A DNA stretch of 64,000 nucleotides from NCBI GenBank assembly GCA_024500155.1, contig CM044859.1:40594003-40658002 (forward strand), written 5' to 3'. This DNA is from Chenopodium formosanum. Its lineage: Eukaryota > Streptophyta > Magnoliopsida > Caryophyllales > Amaranthaceae. Within the stretch, counting starts at the first letter, position 1. The number at the start of each line of letters is the position of its first letter. The position numbers were made by a program, and so were the translations under genes. The notes under the pieces were generated by a model, which worked only from the letters and a program-made list of their open reading frames with translations, ran no database searches and had not been told where the DNA came from. Positions 21,331 through 32,936 of the stretch are shown here, piece after piece.

Positions 21331-22262
21331 TTCGATACTTGGTGTAAATTCAACACTAATTAAGAAACTAAGCACAAAAACGTTTAGTGGCTACACAACC
21401 GGTCTCAAACAAGACCAGAGGCTAAAATGGCCGGATGGTTGCTCTTTTTATAAAATCGCATGTCCCAGCATGGACAAAGGCGTCCGGCGACACCCCTCCG
21501 GGTGCAATCGTCGTAGAGAACAGACTACCTGTCGGTTCTACATATCCATACAGACGGCAAAAATTGAACGACCAAATTGGTCAACTCATAGCCGCCTGAC
21601 CAAAATAACCTACGAAGAACGAATAAGTCCCTAAATACCGGATGCCTATAGGCATCAGACGGTCACCAGCTGAAGTTCTCACTTAGGTTATCCATTCCAA
21701 AATTGCACCTCACCCCAATTGGGGCAAGAGTTCAATGGTTATGAAATTTCTACCAGGACAGGCGTTACCCGTCTGGGTAGTAACCGAAATGCCTGTGGGT
21801 GTACGGCTGTGCACTTGGTTTGGGGAAATCACTACTGTGATTGATTGACTTACAAACATATCATGCTCTTTGCAGCATCAGACGTTTACAAGTCAATCAA
21901 CCAGCTCCAACTGAAACCAATCACACAGCCGTCCAGGGACAAGGACAGCCAGACTATTGACTAGTTGGGCAAAGAATCGCCGCAGGCTTTTAATAAGATA
22001 GGCAAAAATTAAAAATTCAAATGCAAAATAAACCGACATAGTCGGTGCAATTCATAAAAGTCCATCCAACCAAACGGTTGTAATGGATCAAATGTTAACC
22101 GGACCTCGTCCGGGAGAGAGAAATTGTTAATTAACACGGCTCCACAGCCGGTAAATACAAGGATACTCGGCACGCAGGCCGGAAAAATCAAGTTTTGGCA
22201 TATAGCCGCTGAATAAAAAAGAATTAAAAGAAAGCAAAGATTGGCATACTGCCGCTGAAGGG
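21331..22262. other. Non-coding 3' region of A2
   Basis: Near-identical to 5186-6117. No gene supported. Confidence 0.7.
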
Positions 22263-25076
22263 TCACTTCTGGCCTGCAGACGGAGCCTCCTGGTCCTCTC
22301 CCTTCTCCTCATCGTCTGAGGGAATTTCCTACGCTTCATCAGGACCAGGAAGCTCAGGCGCGGACGGCTCATTGTTGCTGAGCCAGGCTTCAAAAGAGGC
22401 GGGCTCTGGCTTGCCTTGCTCTCTCAAGTACACCACGTACTCAGCATAGCTGTGTGCCATTGCCCAGATGCTATAATCAGCTTCTAGGTACAAGGCATCC
22501 CAAGCAATCTTCATACGGGCGTCGTTGTCAGCATCGCTTTCAGCAACGAGGCGGTTTTGCTCCGCCTCCAGGGTTGCTGCAAAGTTTTTCTGAGCTTGAG
22601 CAGCATCCTTCTCCAGCCTCTCAACCTTGGTTTTCAGTTTACCAAGGTCCGCTTGGGCCTTCTTGAGCGCCTCATCAGCCTGCTTGGCGCTCTCGTCTGC
22701 CTTCTTTTGGGCCTCCTCCGCCCCCTTCTTGGCCGTCTCAGCATCCGTCACCCGCTTGTCGGCCGCCTTCAGATCTAGCTCCAGCTGTTGGATTTTAGAC
22801 GCCTGTGTCATAATTATTGCTTTAGTTTCAAGTTCATTTACGATAGTTGAGTGTAAAGCAATATTATCAGCGTCTATGGCAGACTTCTTGGCTCTTTTTA
22901 CCTCTTCCCGTTTGCGGGAATAAGGACGTTTGAGCCCGTCCACCCGCAGCATGGCCTGCAAAAAAGCAGGCGGTATAAGAATTACGGGCGGAGAAATTAC
23001 TTGGAAAAAATAACATGGAATTGACAGGTTTCTTACCTCAGCCAGAAGGGATAGAATGCGTTCAAGGTTGAACGTCTCTATCCCAGGGATATTGTCCTTA
23101 TCCTTCTTCCGGACGGCGTCCAGCATGGCTTTGGCGTGCTTCTGGACGTCTGGCCAGCGGGGAGATTGTGTTTGATCTGCACCACAATCAATAGGTGATG
23201 AGTGCGAAACTAAGGCGGCACCTATTTGTATCCGGCTGTCTGAGGATGACGTTTGTTGGGAGTGGGATTTCACCCGTAAAGGCCACCCCAGGTCAGGCGG
23301 GGATTCAAAAGGGTTCTTACCTTCAGAGCCGGCCAAGTGGGGAACGCTTGCAGGCGTGGTGAACCCCGCGGCTCCTGAGGGGTTGGCAAGGTCAAGGCAC
23401 AGGCTGCCACCTACTTTCTCGAGCCGCCCCGCTATTCGCATCGTCTTTGTCCCGGCTGAGGCGCCAGGAGTTGATGTAGAGGCGGACTTTTTTATTTTAT
23501 TGAGAACGGCTGGGGCCTCCTCCCTAGCCCGTTTGAGATTCTTCTCAAACGATTTCCCAACTTCTCCCCCCTGTGAAAATAAATAAGTTAAGGTTAGTAT
23601 CCGGGCAAGACAGTTTATAAAATGAGCTTAAGAAAGGGTCAGGCGCTCAATATCTTGGCTTTGACCTCAGCCGCTGCCTTCTCCGCAAGCGCCTTGCGGA
23701 TGACAGTAGAGGATCGCTTTGGGGTTTTCTCCGTCTACAACATGTTTAATGCTTCCTCTGCAAAAAGAAGGAAGTTGGTCAATATCATAAAACAATTTCG
23801 ATAGAAAAATACTACAGACGGATATAAACTCAGGCGGATATAAACTCAGGCGCATACGTTTGGAAAACATGTGCCCTAGCCCGCAGGCGGCTAGGAAGCA
23901 CTCGTCCCTGAACCAGGCGCTCTTGGGGATCCAGTTCTTGGGGACTTTTATTGTTTCCCCGGTTGACAAGGTTGCGTCTGTGAGGCCAAAAAAGTCTGCC
24001 TCAATAATCTTGTCAAAGTCCTCCTCTGGGATCCGGGGAAGAGCGCACTTCCTGCCTAACAAGTCAGGCTTCTTATTGTACAGACAGAATTCATAATTCT
24101 CCCGTCTGGTTGGGGCTGACATCAGATAGAACCTGTGCTTCCAGCCATCGAACTTGGAGACCTTGTCCAAGGTCATCATATATTGCGGCTGTGTGGTTAG
24201 AGTATACCATGCTCTCCAGCCGCCTGGGCTCCTGCTGAGGTAATGCATGCTTGCAAAAGCCTCCCAGCCGGGGTTAAGCCCTTGGAACTCACAGGCGGCA
24301 ACATACCCCAGAATGTTGGTCCAGGAGTTGGGGGTAAGTTGCCAGAGCCCCAGGCCGTAGCCCCTCAAAATAGCCCTTACCGCCTGGTGAAGGGGGAAGC
24401 GAAGGCCGGCTTTGAACGCCGCCTCGTAACAGCCAAAATAACTGTTGGCGTTCTGTTGATCATCCCCCCAGGCGATGGTGCCAAGCTCAAGCGGCACCCG
24501 GATCTTATACCCGTCTCCTAGCGGGTGCATTTTCTTAAAATTCTCTAAGTTCTCCCCCATCTGGATCCGGTCCTTGGAGGAGACGTGGATGTTGAAGGGA
24601 TCGTCCTTCTCACTCCACTTTTTCCTTTCTTCCTCCTCGCTATCCGGAAGAGGGGGCAAGTCATCGCTGCTCTCGGAGGTAGAGGCGGAGCTGTCACTCT
24701 CCGTCTCCCCCTCACTTTGGTCCATGGGGGCAGAGGCGGCATCGTCGCCGCCTTGGTCACACTCCTCTAGGAAAGAGTCAGCGGGGGTTGAAGGGGCGCG
24801 CGGAGGGGATCTCTCCAGAGTCGTCTGATCTGCCTGATCAGACGTGTCTCCCTCAGGCATTTGGCCGCCTGAGCCTTCGCCTCTGTAATTTGGATCATTG
24901 GTCGTCTGCATTGTCCGAGCCATGGTGTCCTGCACAGACACATAACTAATCGGAATCCATGGCAAAGGGTGGTCCCAAAACCCCGAGCCGGCACTCCCAG
25001 TCCTAGACTCAGCCGTCCCCGGTGACCGGCTGGACTCTAACCTAGGCTGTGCCGTGTGTGTTGGTGATGCATCCAT
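22263..25076 (-). pseudogene. Antisense spliced gene of A2, exon 1 intact
   Basis: Exons by comparison with A1 and A3: 25076-23846, 23757-23654, 23570-23321, 23176-23037, 22955-22329 (or 22263). Exon 1 has no frameshift here, giving MMTLDKVSKFDGWKHRFYLMSAPTRR across the site broken in A1. Exon 2 carries TAG at 23735-23737 where A1 has CAG. The frame reads through the intron after exon 4 (phase 0, no stop), so unspliced RNA would also be open there. Product features are as in A1: acidic N-terminus, Transposase_28-like middle and a long coiled coil. Confidence 0.8.
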
Positions 25077-25119
25077 TTATTGCAAGAAATATGTACAGGC
25101 GGTGAAAAAAGAAAAGAGC

Positions 25120-25940
25120 TGAGAGAGACAGAGACGGTACCTTTGTATGTGGTATCTGAAGGAGGGCGGGTCCGGCTGGGTTGCGGAAGAACAAAAGTTT
25201 CTTGCTTGCGCCTGATTCAAACGGATGACTTCTACTCTCTCAAAGTTTTCCTCTCTAGAAAATTTTTGTAAAACGTACAAAATTATGAGGGTAAAACGGC
25301 TATATATATGGGGTAAATACGGGGGCATTTCCGTAATTTACCTGGAAGGTGAACGGTTACTCTGTAGCTGTAAAATTACCGCCAACCGGAGAGTGGCATG
25401 TGTCACAGATGCCACGTGGCATGCCACGTCACATCTGTGAGGGGCAAATGTTTAGGGTATTTTTACCCTGCCACGTGGCCCAATCAAAGGGTGACACGTG
25501 TCAGCCTCAGATTGGTCCAAAATGGACCAATCCCTGTTTGACACGTGTCATTCCAGAAATAAAAGGGAAAAGGCGGCCTTCAGGCCCAAATCCCGAGAAA
25601 GCCGGAATACGGCGCAGCCCACCAATGATTAGGGTTCAGTGACCTAATCAGGGGCAATTCCCAATGACCCTATAAATAGGGAGATGTCCCTCATTTTGAG
25701 GACACGTTTTTTACCATTGATTATAACTGCATTCTCTTACATCAGAGAAACACCTGAGCTTGGAATCCGAGCAGATACCCACCTAAATTTCCGTTCTCTT
25801 TATTCCGTTTCAAGTTATTGACTTGTGCGTCGGAGGCGGAGCACCACCCAACAAGTGTCTCCGTTTGTTTTGCAGGTTCAGCTCATCCCGGATCAGTCTT
25901 CGTGTTGTAACTCTCCCGAGGGACAAAAACACCCAAAACA
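25120..25940 (+). repeat. 3' LTR of A2
   Basis: Same LTR as 8974-9795, with sense TATA at 25671-25678, antisense TATA at 25301-25308 and the G-box cluster between them. The right end abuts family C LTR at the same base as A1, as expected for a duplicated insertion. Confidence 0.8.
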
Positions 25941-27273
25941 TTAATCATGAATCATGTTAAAGCATAAGAATAGCAAGATCCTAGACATGATACTAACAAG
26001 ATTAATAATAAACCCTAAGCTAGCATGTCACTAACAATAAAAATCAAATCTTTAACCCTAACATGATACTAACAATCATAAATATTAGGAAGAAAATAGA
26101 AAGCATCGTAACAATCATATTTAGTATTAAATTTTCCCTGGACATGATACTAGGAATATCATAATAATAATCTAAATATGAACTCTACATCATAACATCA
26201 ATAAAAACCATTAAAGTACATACTTTGATGCCTCGTACCTCTTTCTAATAACAAAAATGCACACGTTAGTAACTTCAAGGAAAATAATAAACAAACAATT
26301 AAATTATATTAAATAATGAAAAGAGAGAATTGGGACCAAACCCTCAGAAATTAAACCTTTCACGTCTAAGGCGAAGACAACTTCGAATATGGCTAGGTGT
26401 ATCTAGATCTAATGAGTGCGGAATTTTTATATTTTGAAAGAAGCTAGTTAAAAAGAGAGAGAGAGAGAATAATCAAGAGAATCTTGATGAGAGTTCGTGA
26501 AAATTGGTTATTGGTCCCGGAAAACGGAGTTTTTAACACGTTATTTATAAAGAAAATCAGCCAAAAAGATTAAATATCAAAACAGAGTCTGGCGCACGTA
26601 AAACCTGATCAGCGTCAACGCTAGCTATTGGCGCCAGACGCCAACAATAGCGCCAAACACCAAGCGTAGCGCCAGGCGCTACAGCTGGCGTTTGTCGTTG
26701 ATTTAGAAAATCACGCTTTTCTTAAAATCAAATAAAATTTGCCGTACAGGATTATAAAATCGTATTTCCCTCAAAAATTGCTCTTTGATTTTAATTAAAA
26801 CTCTGAAAAGTCAACAAAAGTCAATTTATCAATGCTAATTGAATTAGGAATGAAAAGAACCTTCTAAAAGAATCTAGAAAACTAAAACCATTCCTAATTG
26901 CATTAGGAATGATAAATCTATATTAGGCCCTCCCCTAGATCATTGGGCCGCATATAAGGCTCAAACTGGGCCTAGTTTAGTAAAATGGCCATAACTTTCT
27001 CAATATTCATCGGAATTGGGCTTATAATATATCGTTGGAAAGCTCTTGTCAAGCCCCATCCAACTACATTACTATTGGATCCATATCATGGACCATTCAA
27101 ACTGGATTGGCTGTTTTCTTAAAATAAGTTTTCAAAACAAAGAGAAGAGTAAAGAAATTAAAACTATCCGCAACACTAGACTTTCCACACTTTCACTTCA
27201 TTCGATTATGATTCGACACGAAAGGTACTCATCACTGGGTTTGGTTTTGGGGAGACACAAATGGGTGTCTACA
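25941..27273 (-). repeat. Family C 3' LTR (copy 2), truncated by A2
   Basis: Matches 9796-11127 and the right 1.3 kb of 41073-42967; ends TCTACA at 27273. Minus-strand TATA box at 26542-26549. Confidence 0.85.
26590..26692. promoter_or_regulatory. GGCGCC word cluster in C LTR (copy 2)
   Basis: TTGGCGCCAG and GTAGCGCC-A-GGCGCTAC with half-words, starting about 40 bases upstream of the minus-strand TATA box. Confidence 0.6.
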
Positions 27274-27287
27274 GAAGCTCCCACTTT
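27274..27287 (-). other. Polypurine tract of C
   Basis: Minus-strand AAAGTGGGAGCTTC adjacent to the 3' LTR. Confidence 0.65.
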
Positions 27288-28233
27288 GACTGAGTTTGGA
27301 GAAACGCGAATTTCAAAAACAAAAGTCAAAGTATCGATAGGGACAGAGAATGATTCAGAACGTTCTGCGATCCTAAACCACTCTTGTAACGCCGATACCT
27401 GCAAACTAGCGTTAGTTAAACAGATAAAAGAGTTAAGAAACGCGTATCTTGCACCGTCGAGCACACGTCTCTGAAAGTAACTGATTTGTTATCGCTTTGC
27501 TGTTGTTTTAATGACCTCCTGCCAAGAGAATGCCATCCCGCTTGAAAACTGCTACGCTTGTAACTGCTTCCAATTTAGAAGACTGCTTTGCTTGAAACGA
27601 TCCTCTCCCGCTTTGATAATATTCCACGTCCAAGGGAATACCATCGAAGATTTTTTCGCTTGAAACAATACTCTTCCGCATTGTTAATATTCCATGTCCA
27701 AGGGAATACTACCGAAGATTGTTTCACTTGAAACAATCCTCTTCCGCATTGATAATATTCCACGTCCAAGGGAATACTATCGAAGATTGCTTCGCTTGAA
27801 ATCACCTTCAGTTGTTTGTGACAACTCTCCACAATCTAGGGAATGTCGTTGAAGATAACCTCGCTTGAAGCCATCTTCATTTGTTGCGATAATTTTCCAA
27901 AGAAATTACCGAAGATCTCTGCTTGTCGATCCTTAAAAGCTCGCTTGAACTTTGCTTCCGCTATGCCTGTACGTTGGCGCTTTTGTTGTTTTTGAACCTG
28001 TACGTCGGTGCCTTTTGCGAATGAACCACTATGTCGGTGCCTTTTGTTAAATGAGCCAATGTTTGGCGCTTTAAGCTAAGTGAGACGATCTTTCATCAGG
28101 TCGATCACTTTGTGCAATCAAGCCGATTACTAAAAATCGTGTCAAATTGCTTAGAGGGGCTAACTGGCGTACCAAGGAACCCAAAATATATTGCAAAAAG
28201 GTATAACAACCTCACCGAGTGGCTAAGGGTCCT
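27288..28233. repeat. C 3' UTR with ~68-bp tandem repeats (copy 2)
   Basis: About three units of the 68-bp repeat at 27586-27800, flanked by decayed units. No gene. Confidence 0.8.
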
Positions 28234-28366
28234 AGCGCCGCTGAAAAAGCATCAGCGCCACACAAGTAGCCGTAGCGCCAGGCGCTGAGATTGGCGCCAG
28301 GCGCCAAGCCTAATTGTTGACGCCAAGGTCTAGCGCTTGGCGCCAGAACGGGATATTCCTTAAATA
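28234..28366 (+). promoter_or_regulatory. GGCGCC cluster and TATA-like box upstream of the PMD gene (copy 2)
   Basis: Words at 28234-28346 including TTGGCGCCAGGCGCCAA and CTTGGCGCCAG, then CCTTAAATA at 28358-28366. About 610 bases separate this from the PMD ATG, so a leader (possibly spliced) would be needed. Confidence 0.45.
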
Positions 28367-28978
28367 CCCCTTTCTTCTTCATTTTCGATGTTTGCTCGTC
28401 GTGATTTCACTCGAAAACTTCCAGAATTTCATTTGCTTCGTTCTTGCTCATTTCTCAACCAAATTCACTCAAATTTGTTGCAAATCAAAGCTCTTTTCAT
28501 CCATTTTCCCGATCTATGTAATTTTTCTTCGAACTCACACCGGTTTTTATGAATTTTGCACATGTTTATATTCGAATTTCATGAAATTTCGAAACTTAAA
28601 ATGCTTAATTCTCTTTGTTTGTCAAATTTTATGTCATGAAATATCTTGATTATGTTTATATATTGCCTTGGGAGTAATTTGAGACTTGTTTGACTCAATT
28701 GGGTTAAGAAATGAATGAATTGCCAATGTTGGACCTCTTGAGGTCGGGAATATAATGTGGCCCGTTCTTGATGTTTTTGCTAGCAATTCTTGTCCAATTT
28801 GTCACAATAATTACTATAGTATTACAAGAAATTGTTTGATTGGTTGAAAAATACCGTTATGCTCAATTTTGAATTTATGCTCTGTTTTAGTACTACGTAC
28901 TCTTTTTTTTTTTTTTTGCGAACATAGTATCATGCGGCTAAGCGAACCTTAATTTATGATAATTCTGCACAATGTATC
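28367..28978. other. Probable PMD 5' leader (copy 2), holds the empty site of the chromovirus
   Basis: T-rich sequence without a supported gene. The uninterrupted TTTGATTGGTTG near 28836-28847 is the pre-insertion allele of the chromovirus target. Confidence 0.6.
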
Positions 28979-31326
28979 ATGGCTAGACAGCGAGGCTTGG
29001 TTCACGGTCCTGAGACACTCGACGGGAGCATGAGCCCGTGGAGGACGACGCCGTACCGTCCACTTCACTTGGTCGACTCCCTAAGTGGGATGAGCGGACC
29101 CTGTACTTTTCTCCCGTCCACCATATTTCTTAGAGGGTGAGACGGGGTATCACTGTTGGGAGGACGCGCTGTCACGGTTCCGACTGTGACGGTTAGGGTG
29201 ATCTGTACAAGATGTACATCGCCAGGGTTGTCGAGACGAGAATCCTATGGGAGTCTTGCGGACTTGCTGCGTTGTTTGAGACCTCCGAGGCGATGGTTTC
29301 CTCCAGCGGGAGTCACCACGTAGTGTGTGCTCTGGTGGAGTTCTTCTGGGACACCACCAACACTTTTCACTTCCCTTGGGGTGAGATGATGGTCACTCCT
29401 ACCGACGTCAGTCTCATCACAAGACTAGAGTTCAGCTCTGTGCCACTGCCGTTCGACAGTGGGATCGACGTCTTTTCCCCTGAGGTCGAGGAGCTGTTGG
29501 GGCCGATTACCATTCGGGCCCGAGCTGAGGTAGAGTCGTCTCAGTTCAGCGCTAGGGGGATTCGCCGCTCGACTTTGGCAGCGGCTTTCGACGATGGTGC
29601 GACCACCCGAGAGCAGCGGGTGCGCATCTTTGCGCATATTTTGTTGTCAGGGACGTTCTCTCCTGACAAGGGTAGTAGGGCGCTGCTTTACTACCTTCCT
29701 GCCGTCCGCAATCTACATCGAATCGGGACTTACAACTAGGCCAGCTTGGCCTATGCTGACTTCATTCGTGCACTGAGGGACTCGTGTCGACACCGGTCCT
29801 TTGGGACGAATGTTGCTCTGTCCACTTTTGGAGGGTCGTAGAGTTAAACATTATTCCCTATAAAGTTTAGCTCTACATTTTAGTTAGCACTTACTGATAT
29901 TTTTAACTCCTTGTAGATCTGGTTCTACGAGTACTTCCCTTCTGCTGCGCCGGCGAGACCGTCGCCGCGCAGGTTTCCATTTAGTGCTTCCTGGGGCAGC
30001 CGCCGTGTGGGGATGTCCACTGCGTATGTCCGAGACTAGATCATCGCGGTATGATTTTTTTCTTATTTGCCATTTTGTGATGCTTTAGGTAGACTTTCGC
30101 CTGATTGACGCTCTTTGTAGGAGCCTGAGGTGGTGTACCGGTCGTGGGTCGGTTTGTCGCTATTTCCTGGGGACTTACGGAGCGATCGCATAACTTACAG
30201 AGAGGGTTGCTAGACAGCATTCCTCCGATATTTTTGTCGTTCCTACTCCTCCACCACGTCACATGTTTGACGCCGCGAGGTTGTTGAGCATGTCAGAGGG
30301 AGCTGGTACCCCTAGACGATCTTGCACGATCCCAGGGCGATGCTACACGGAGGAGCTACTGCCGTTGTTAGCTCCAGTTCCTGTACCGGCTGAGGATGTG
30401 GCGGTACGATTTTTCAGCTTTAACCTTTCATTAAGTAGCCTCCAAGTAATGCTTCATTCACTTTGTTTTGCTTTATTAGGACGATGTTGTTAAGTTCTTG
30501 CCACCCCGTATGTCTATCCATTACCAGGGGACATATGGGCCGATTGAGGAGATGATCCCTCCGGCTCCTGAGGACGAGCGCTTCGTAGAGCGGTCGATTC
30601 CTCGCCACCAGTCTCGAGTAAGCTTATTTATTTGCAACTTTCGTCCATATATATTATGTATGTTTACTGACTTATTTCTTTGACAGTTCTCGCGCGAGGT
30701 GGTTTCGGCGATGGCACGATGTATAGATGCCTTCCGGAGCCAGCTTGTCCGGATGAGGAACGTGGCTACCTGCCGTGTAGACGACGCCGTTTAGGAGGTA
30801 GTCTTTCTTTCATATGATTTGCATTACCGCTTCGATTTTGCCTTGATTTTTATTTTAATTCTTTTTGCAGGGTCAGCCTATTGCTTCTCGTACCCGTACG
30901 AGACCTGAGGTGCGGAGGGATCCGGCGAGGTCTAGCTCGAGACGTCACCGCACTACTTCGGGAGGTCGGGGTGGTCGTTCTGAGGCCGCCCGTGCTGATG
31001 TGGCAGAGGGCTCAGGTTCTTCCTCTGAGGGTGCACATGCTGCGCCGGTAAGCCAAGGAGAGGCTACCTTAGCTCTTAGAGGTGGTGGGATGTACGAGAT
31101 TGGCTCGTCATCGCAGCAGCCTCCGCAGCCTCAGCCTCAGGTTGATCTTGGGTGGACTGGTCCCACGTTGAGTTTTCCTCCTCCCGAGGAGACTGGAGCT
31201 GGAGCCCGGTGGAGAGGTTACTCCTTGTACGGCGCAGTTTTACGAGATGATGGGTGTACGTCCCCCGGCGCCGTAGTTTGTTCCTGTGCTTTTTTTATTT
31301 TATTTTTTTATTTTGATTTTGTATAG
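28979..31326 (+). pseudogene. Plant mobile domain (PMD)-like gene, copy 2, antisense to element C
   Basis: Same multi-exon structure as 17855-20190. ATG candidate 28979; main PMD block 29212-29739; further exon blocks near 29917, 30120, 30478, 30686 and 30870-31326, separated by introns ending TTGTAG, TTTGTAG, TATTAG, TTTGACAG and TTTTTGCAG. The block 29212-29739 differs from copy 1 at only five residues. The TAG replacing Trp (29737-29739) is shared with copy 1, so it predates the duplication. The last exon has one extra QPP unit (SSQQPPQPQPQ) versus copy 1. Function unknown. Confidence 0.7.
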
Positions 31327-31729
31327 AACTTTGCCTTTTAGTTAGACTCATTTTTTTAGACATATTTTGTATGTACATACTATTATTAGTTTATTTTATT
31401 TATCATGTTTTTTCATTTTCTATTATTATCATTATGTGCATGTTTGTAAGTGCAAGAAAAGTGTGACAAGAAATTTTGCGCAAAAAATTCCGTCAGTTTT
31501 ATTATTGATGGAGGGTATTCGACTTTCTCCCCCCCAAAATAATGAAAAAGGTAAATAAAAACTTGGGTTTATAAAATCCAAAAAAGAATAATATAATAAT
31601 ATAATAGCTATTTTAATTAAAAAAAAGAATAAAAAGAAGTTTAGAAAAAGATGAGGGAGCCGTAAAGTCATTAGCAGACTTGAATTAAGGTAAAAACGCG
31701 GTTTTAGAAAGCGCGTATGACGAGGTAAA
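31327..31729. other. AT-rich spacer between PMD and DUF7745-like genes (copy 2)
   Basis: No gene seen; a minus-strand ORF across 31432-31887 is a shadow of AT-rich DNA. Confidence 0.5.
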
Positions 31730-31892
31730 TTGGCGCCAGCTGGCGCCACGCGTATTGGTGTAGTGCCAGGCGCTACACTTAGCGTGTGGCGCCAAGCTTT
31801 GGCGTCTGGCGCTAATATCATCGTCTGGCGCCAAATGGCGCTGACAACGTATCCTACCCCGATTAAAACTGCTTCTAATTCGTGCATAAATA
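31730..31892 (+). promoter_or_regulatory. GGCGCC word cluster and TATA box of the DUF7745-like gene (copy 2)
   Basis: About eight TGGCGC/GCGCCA words at 31730-31843, CATAAATA at 31885-31892 and ATG at 31965. Some words differ from copy 1 by single substitutions. Confidence 0.6.
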
Positions 31893-31964
31893 GCCCCCTG
31901 CCCAGCCGATTCTTTTCATAATTTCGGCAAATAAAATAATTCTTAGCTTTAGAAAAATAATATC

Positions 31965-32883
31965 ATGTCTCTAGTCACCAAAACTTTTACCCAATACACC
32001 CATGAATGGTGTCGGTCACTTAATGCCAAAGAAAGAAAAGAATTAGATTTGTTCCACTTAGGGGGAATTTATGGTATCAAAGGGGTAGATCTTGACTTAG
32101 ATTTTATTCATACCGCTCTAGAATATTGGGATGTTGATACTCATTGTTTTAGAATAGGGTATGATGAAACTAGCCCTTTGCCGGAGGAATTTGGTGCTAT
32201 TTTAGGTTTCCCTGCAATAAACCTCATAGTAATCCCTAGAATAGATGCTTATTATTACAAGGATTTTGAACGCTTCTTCAATTTAAAAGAAAGGGATCTA
32301 TCAAAAATAGTAGATGGCAACATAGTTAGTTTGAAAGAATTTGCTCGCCATTATTTGGATAAACCTCTCTCCGAATCTTTTCATATATATAGAAGAAGGG
32401 CTTTCTTATTTTGCATGCTTAATCAATTTTTTCTTAGTAGTGGTAAAAATAATGAGGGTCAATCAATTATAACCACCGTACTAGAACAAATTGAATCAGG
32501 GAGAAATCCAATGTCATTGATAGTTGGAGAGACTATGATTAGTCTTGATGAATATAAAAGGAACCCAAAAGCACCTTTTCGAGGCTCTCCAATTTTATTA
32601 CAGGTAGAAAAATAATATTTTTAATTACAAAAATCAAAAAATATATTTTTGTATAGTAATAATAATTTATTTGCATTGCAATTTTTTTACAGATGTGGCT
32701 AATAGAAAGGCTAGAATTAATTAGCCCTCCGGACAACATTGAGAAGTACACTCCGAATTGCTTCGTGAGGAGGAAGAAATGCGTCTCTAAAATGGGGCGT
32801 CATGAATGGAAGAGAGTCTTCGAATCTCGTAACTTTGCTATCAAGTGGGTCGTCCCGTGGTGGAAAATAGAAAGGATGGTAAA
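31965..32883 (+). pseudogene. DUF7745-like gene, antisense to element C
   Basis: Exon 1 31965-32603 encodes MSLVTKTFTQYTHEW, a GGIYGIKGVDLDLDFIHTALEYWD block, PLPEEFGAILGFP and a LIVGETMISLDEY block near its end. An AT-rich GT-AG intron (32604-32692) follows, then exon 2 from 32693 (MWLIERLELISPP...), with a possible donor after ...WKIERM near 32880. This resembles DUF7745-type proteins found in plant retroelement contexts, related in pattern to mobile-domain proteins; no biochemical function is known to me. It converges tail-to-tail with pol. The 3' end is lost at about 32936, where integrase sequence starts. Confidence 0.7.
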
Positions 32884-32936
32884 TGCAGTCTCACGAAGAT
32901 TTAGATTGACGTGCGAATTGACGTGCATTAACCCCA

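Larger units (their letters stand above)
21134..25940 (+). mobile_element. Family A partial copy A2 (3' part only)
   Basis: Corresponds to 4990-9795 of A1 at a constant offset of 16145-16146. It contains the tandem repeats, non-coding 3' region, antisense gene and LTR. The absence of gag-pol is explained by the duplication breakpoint rather than by transposition. Confidence 0.9.
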
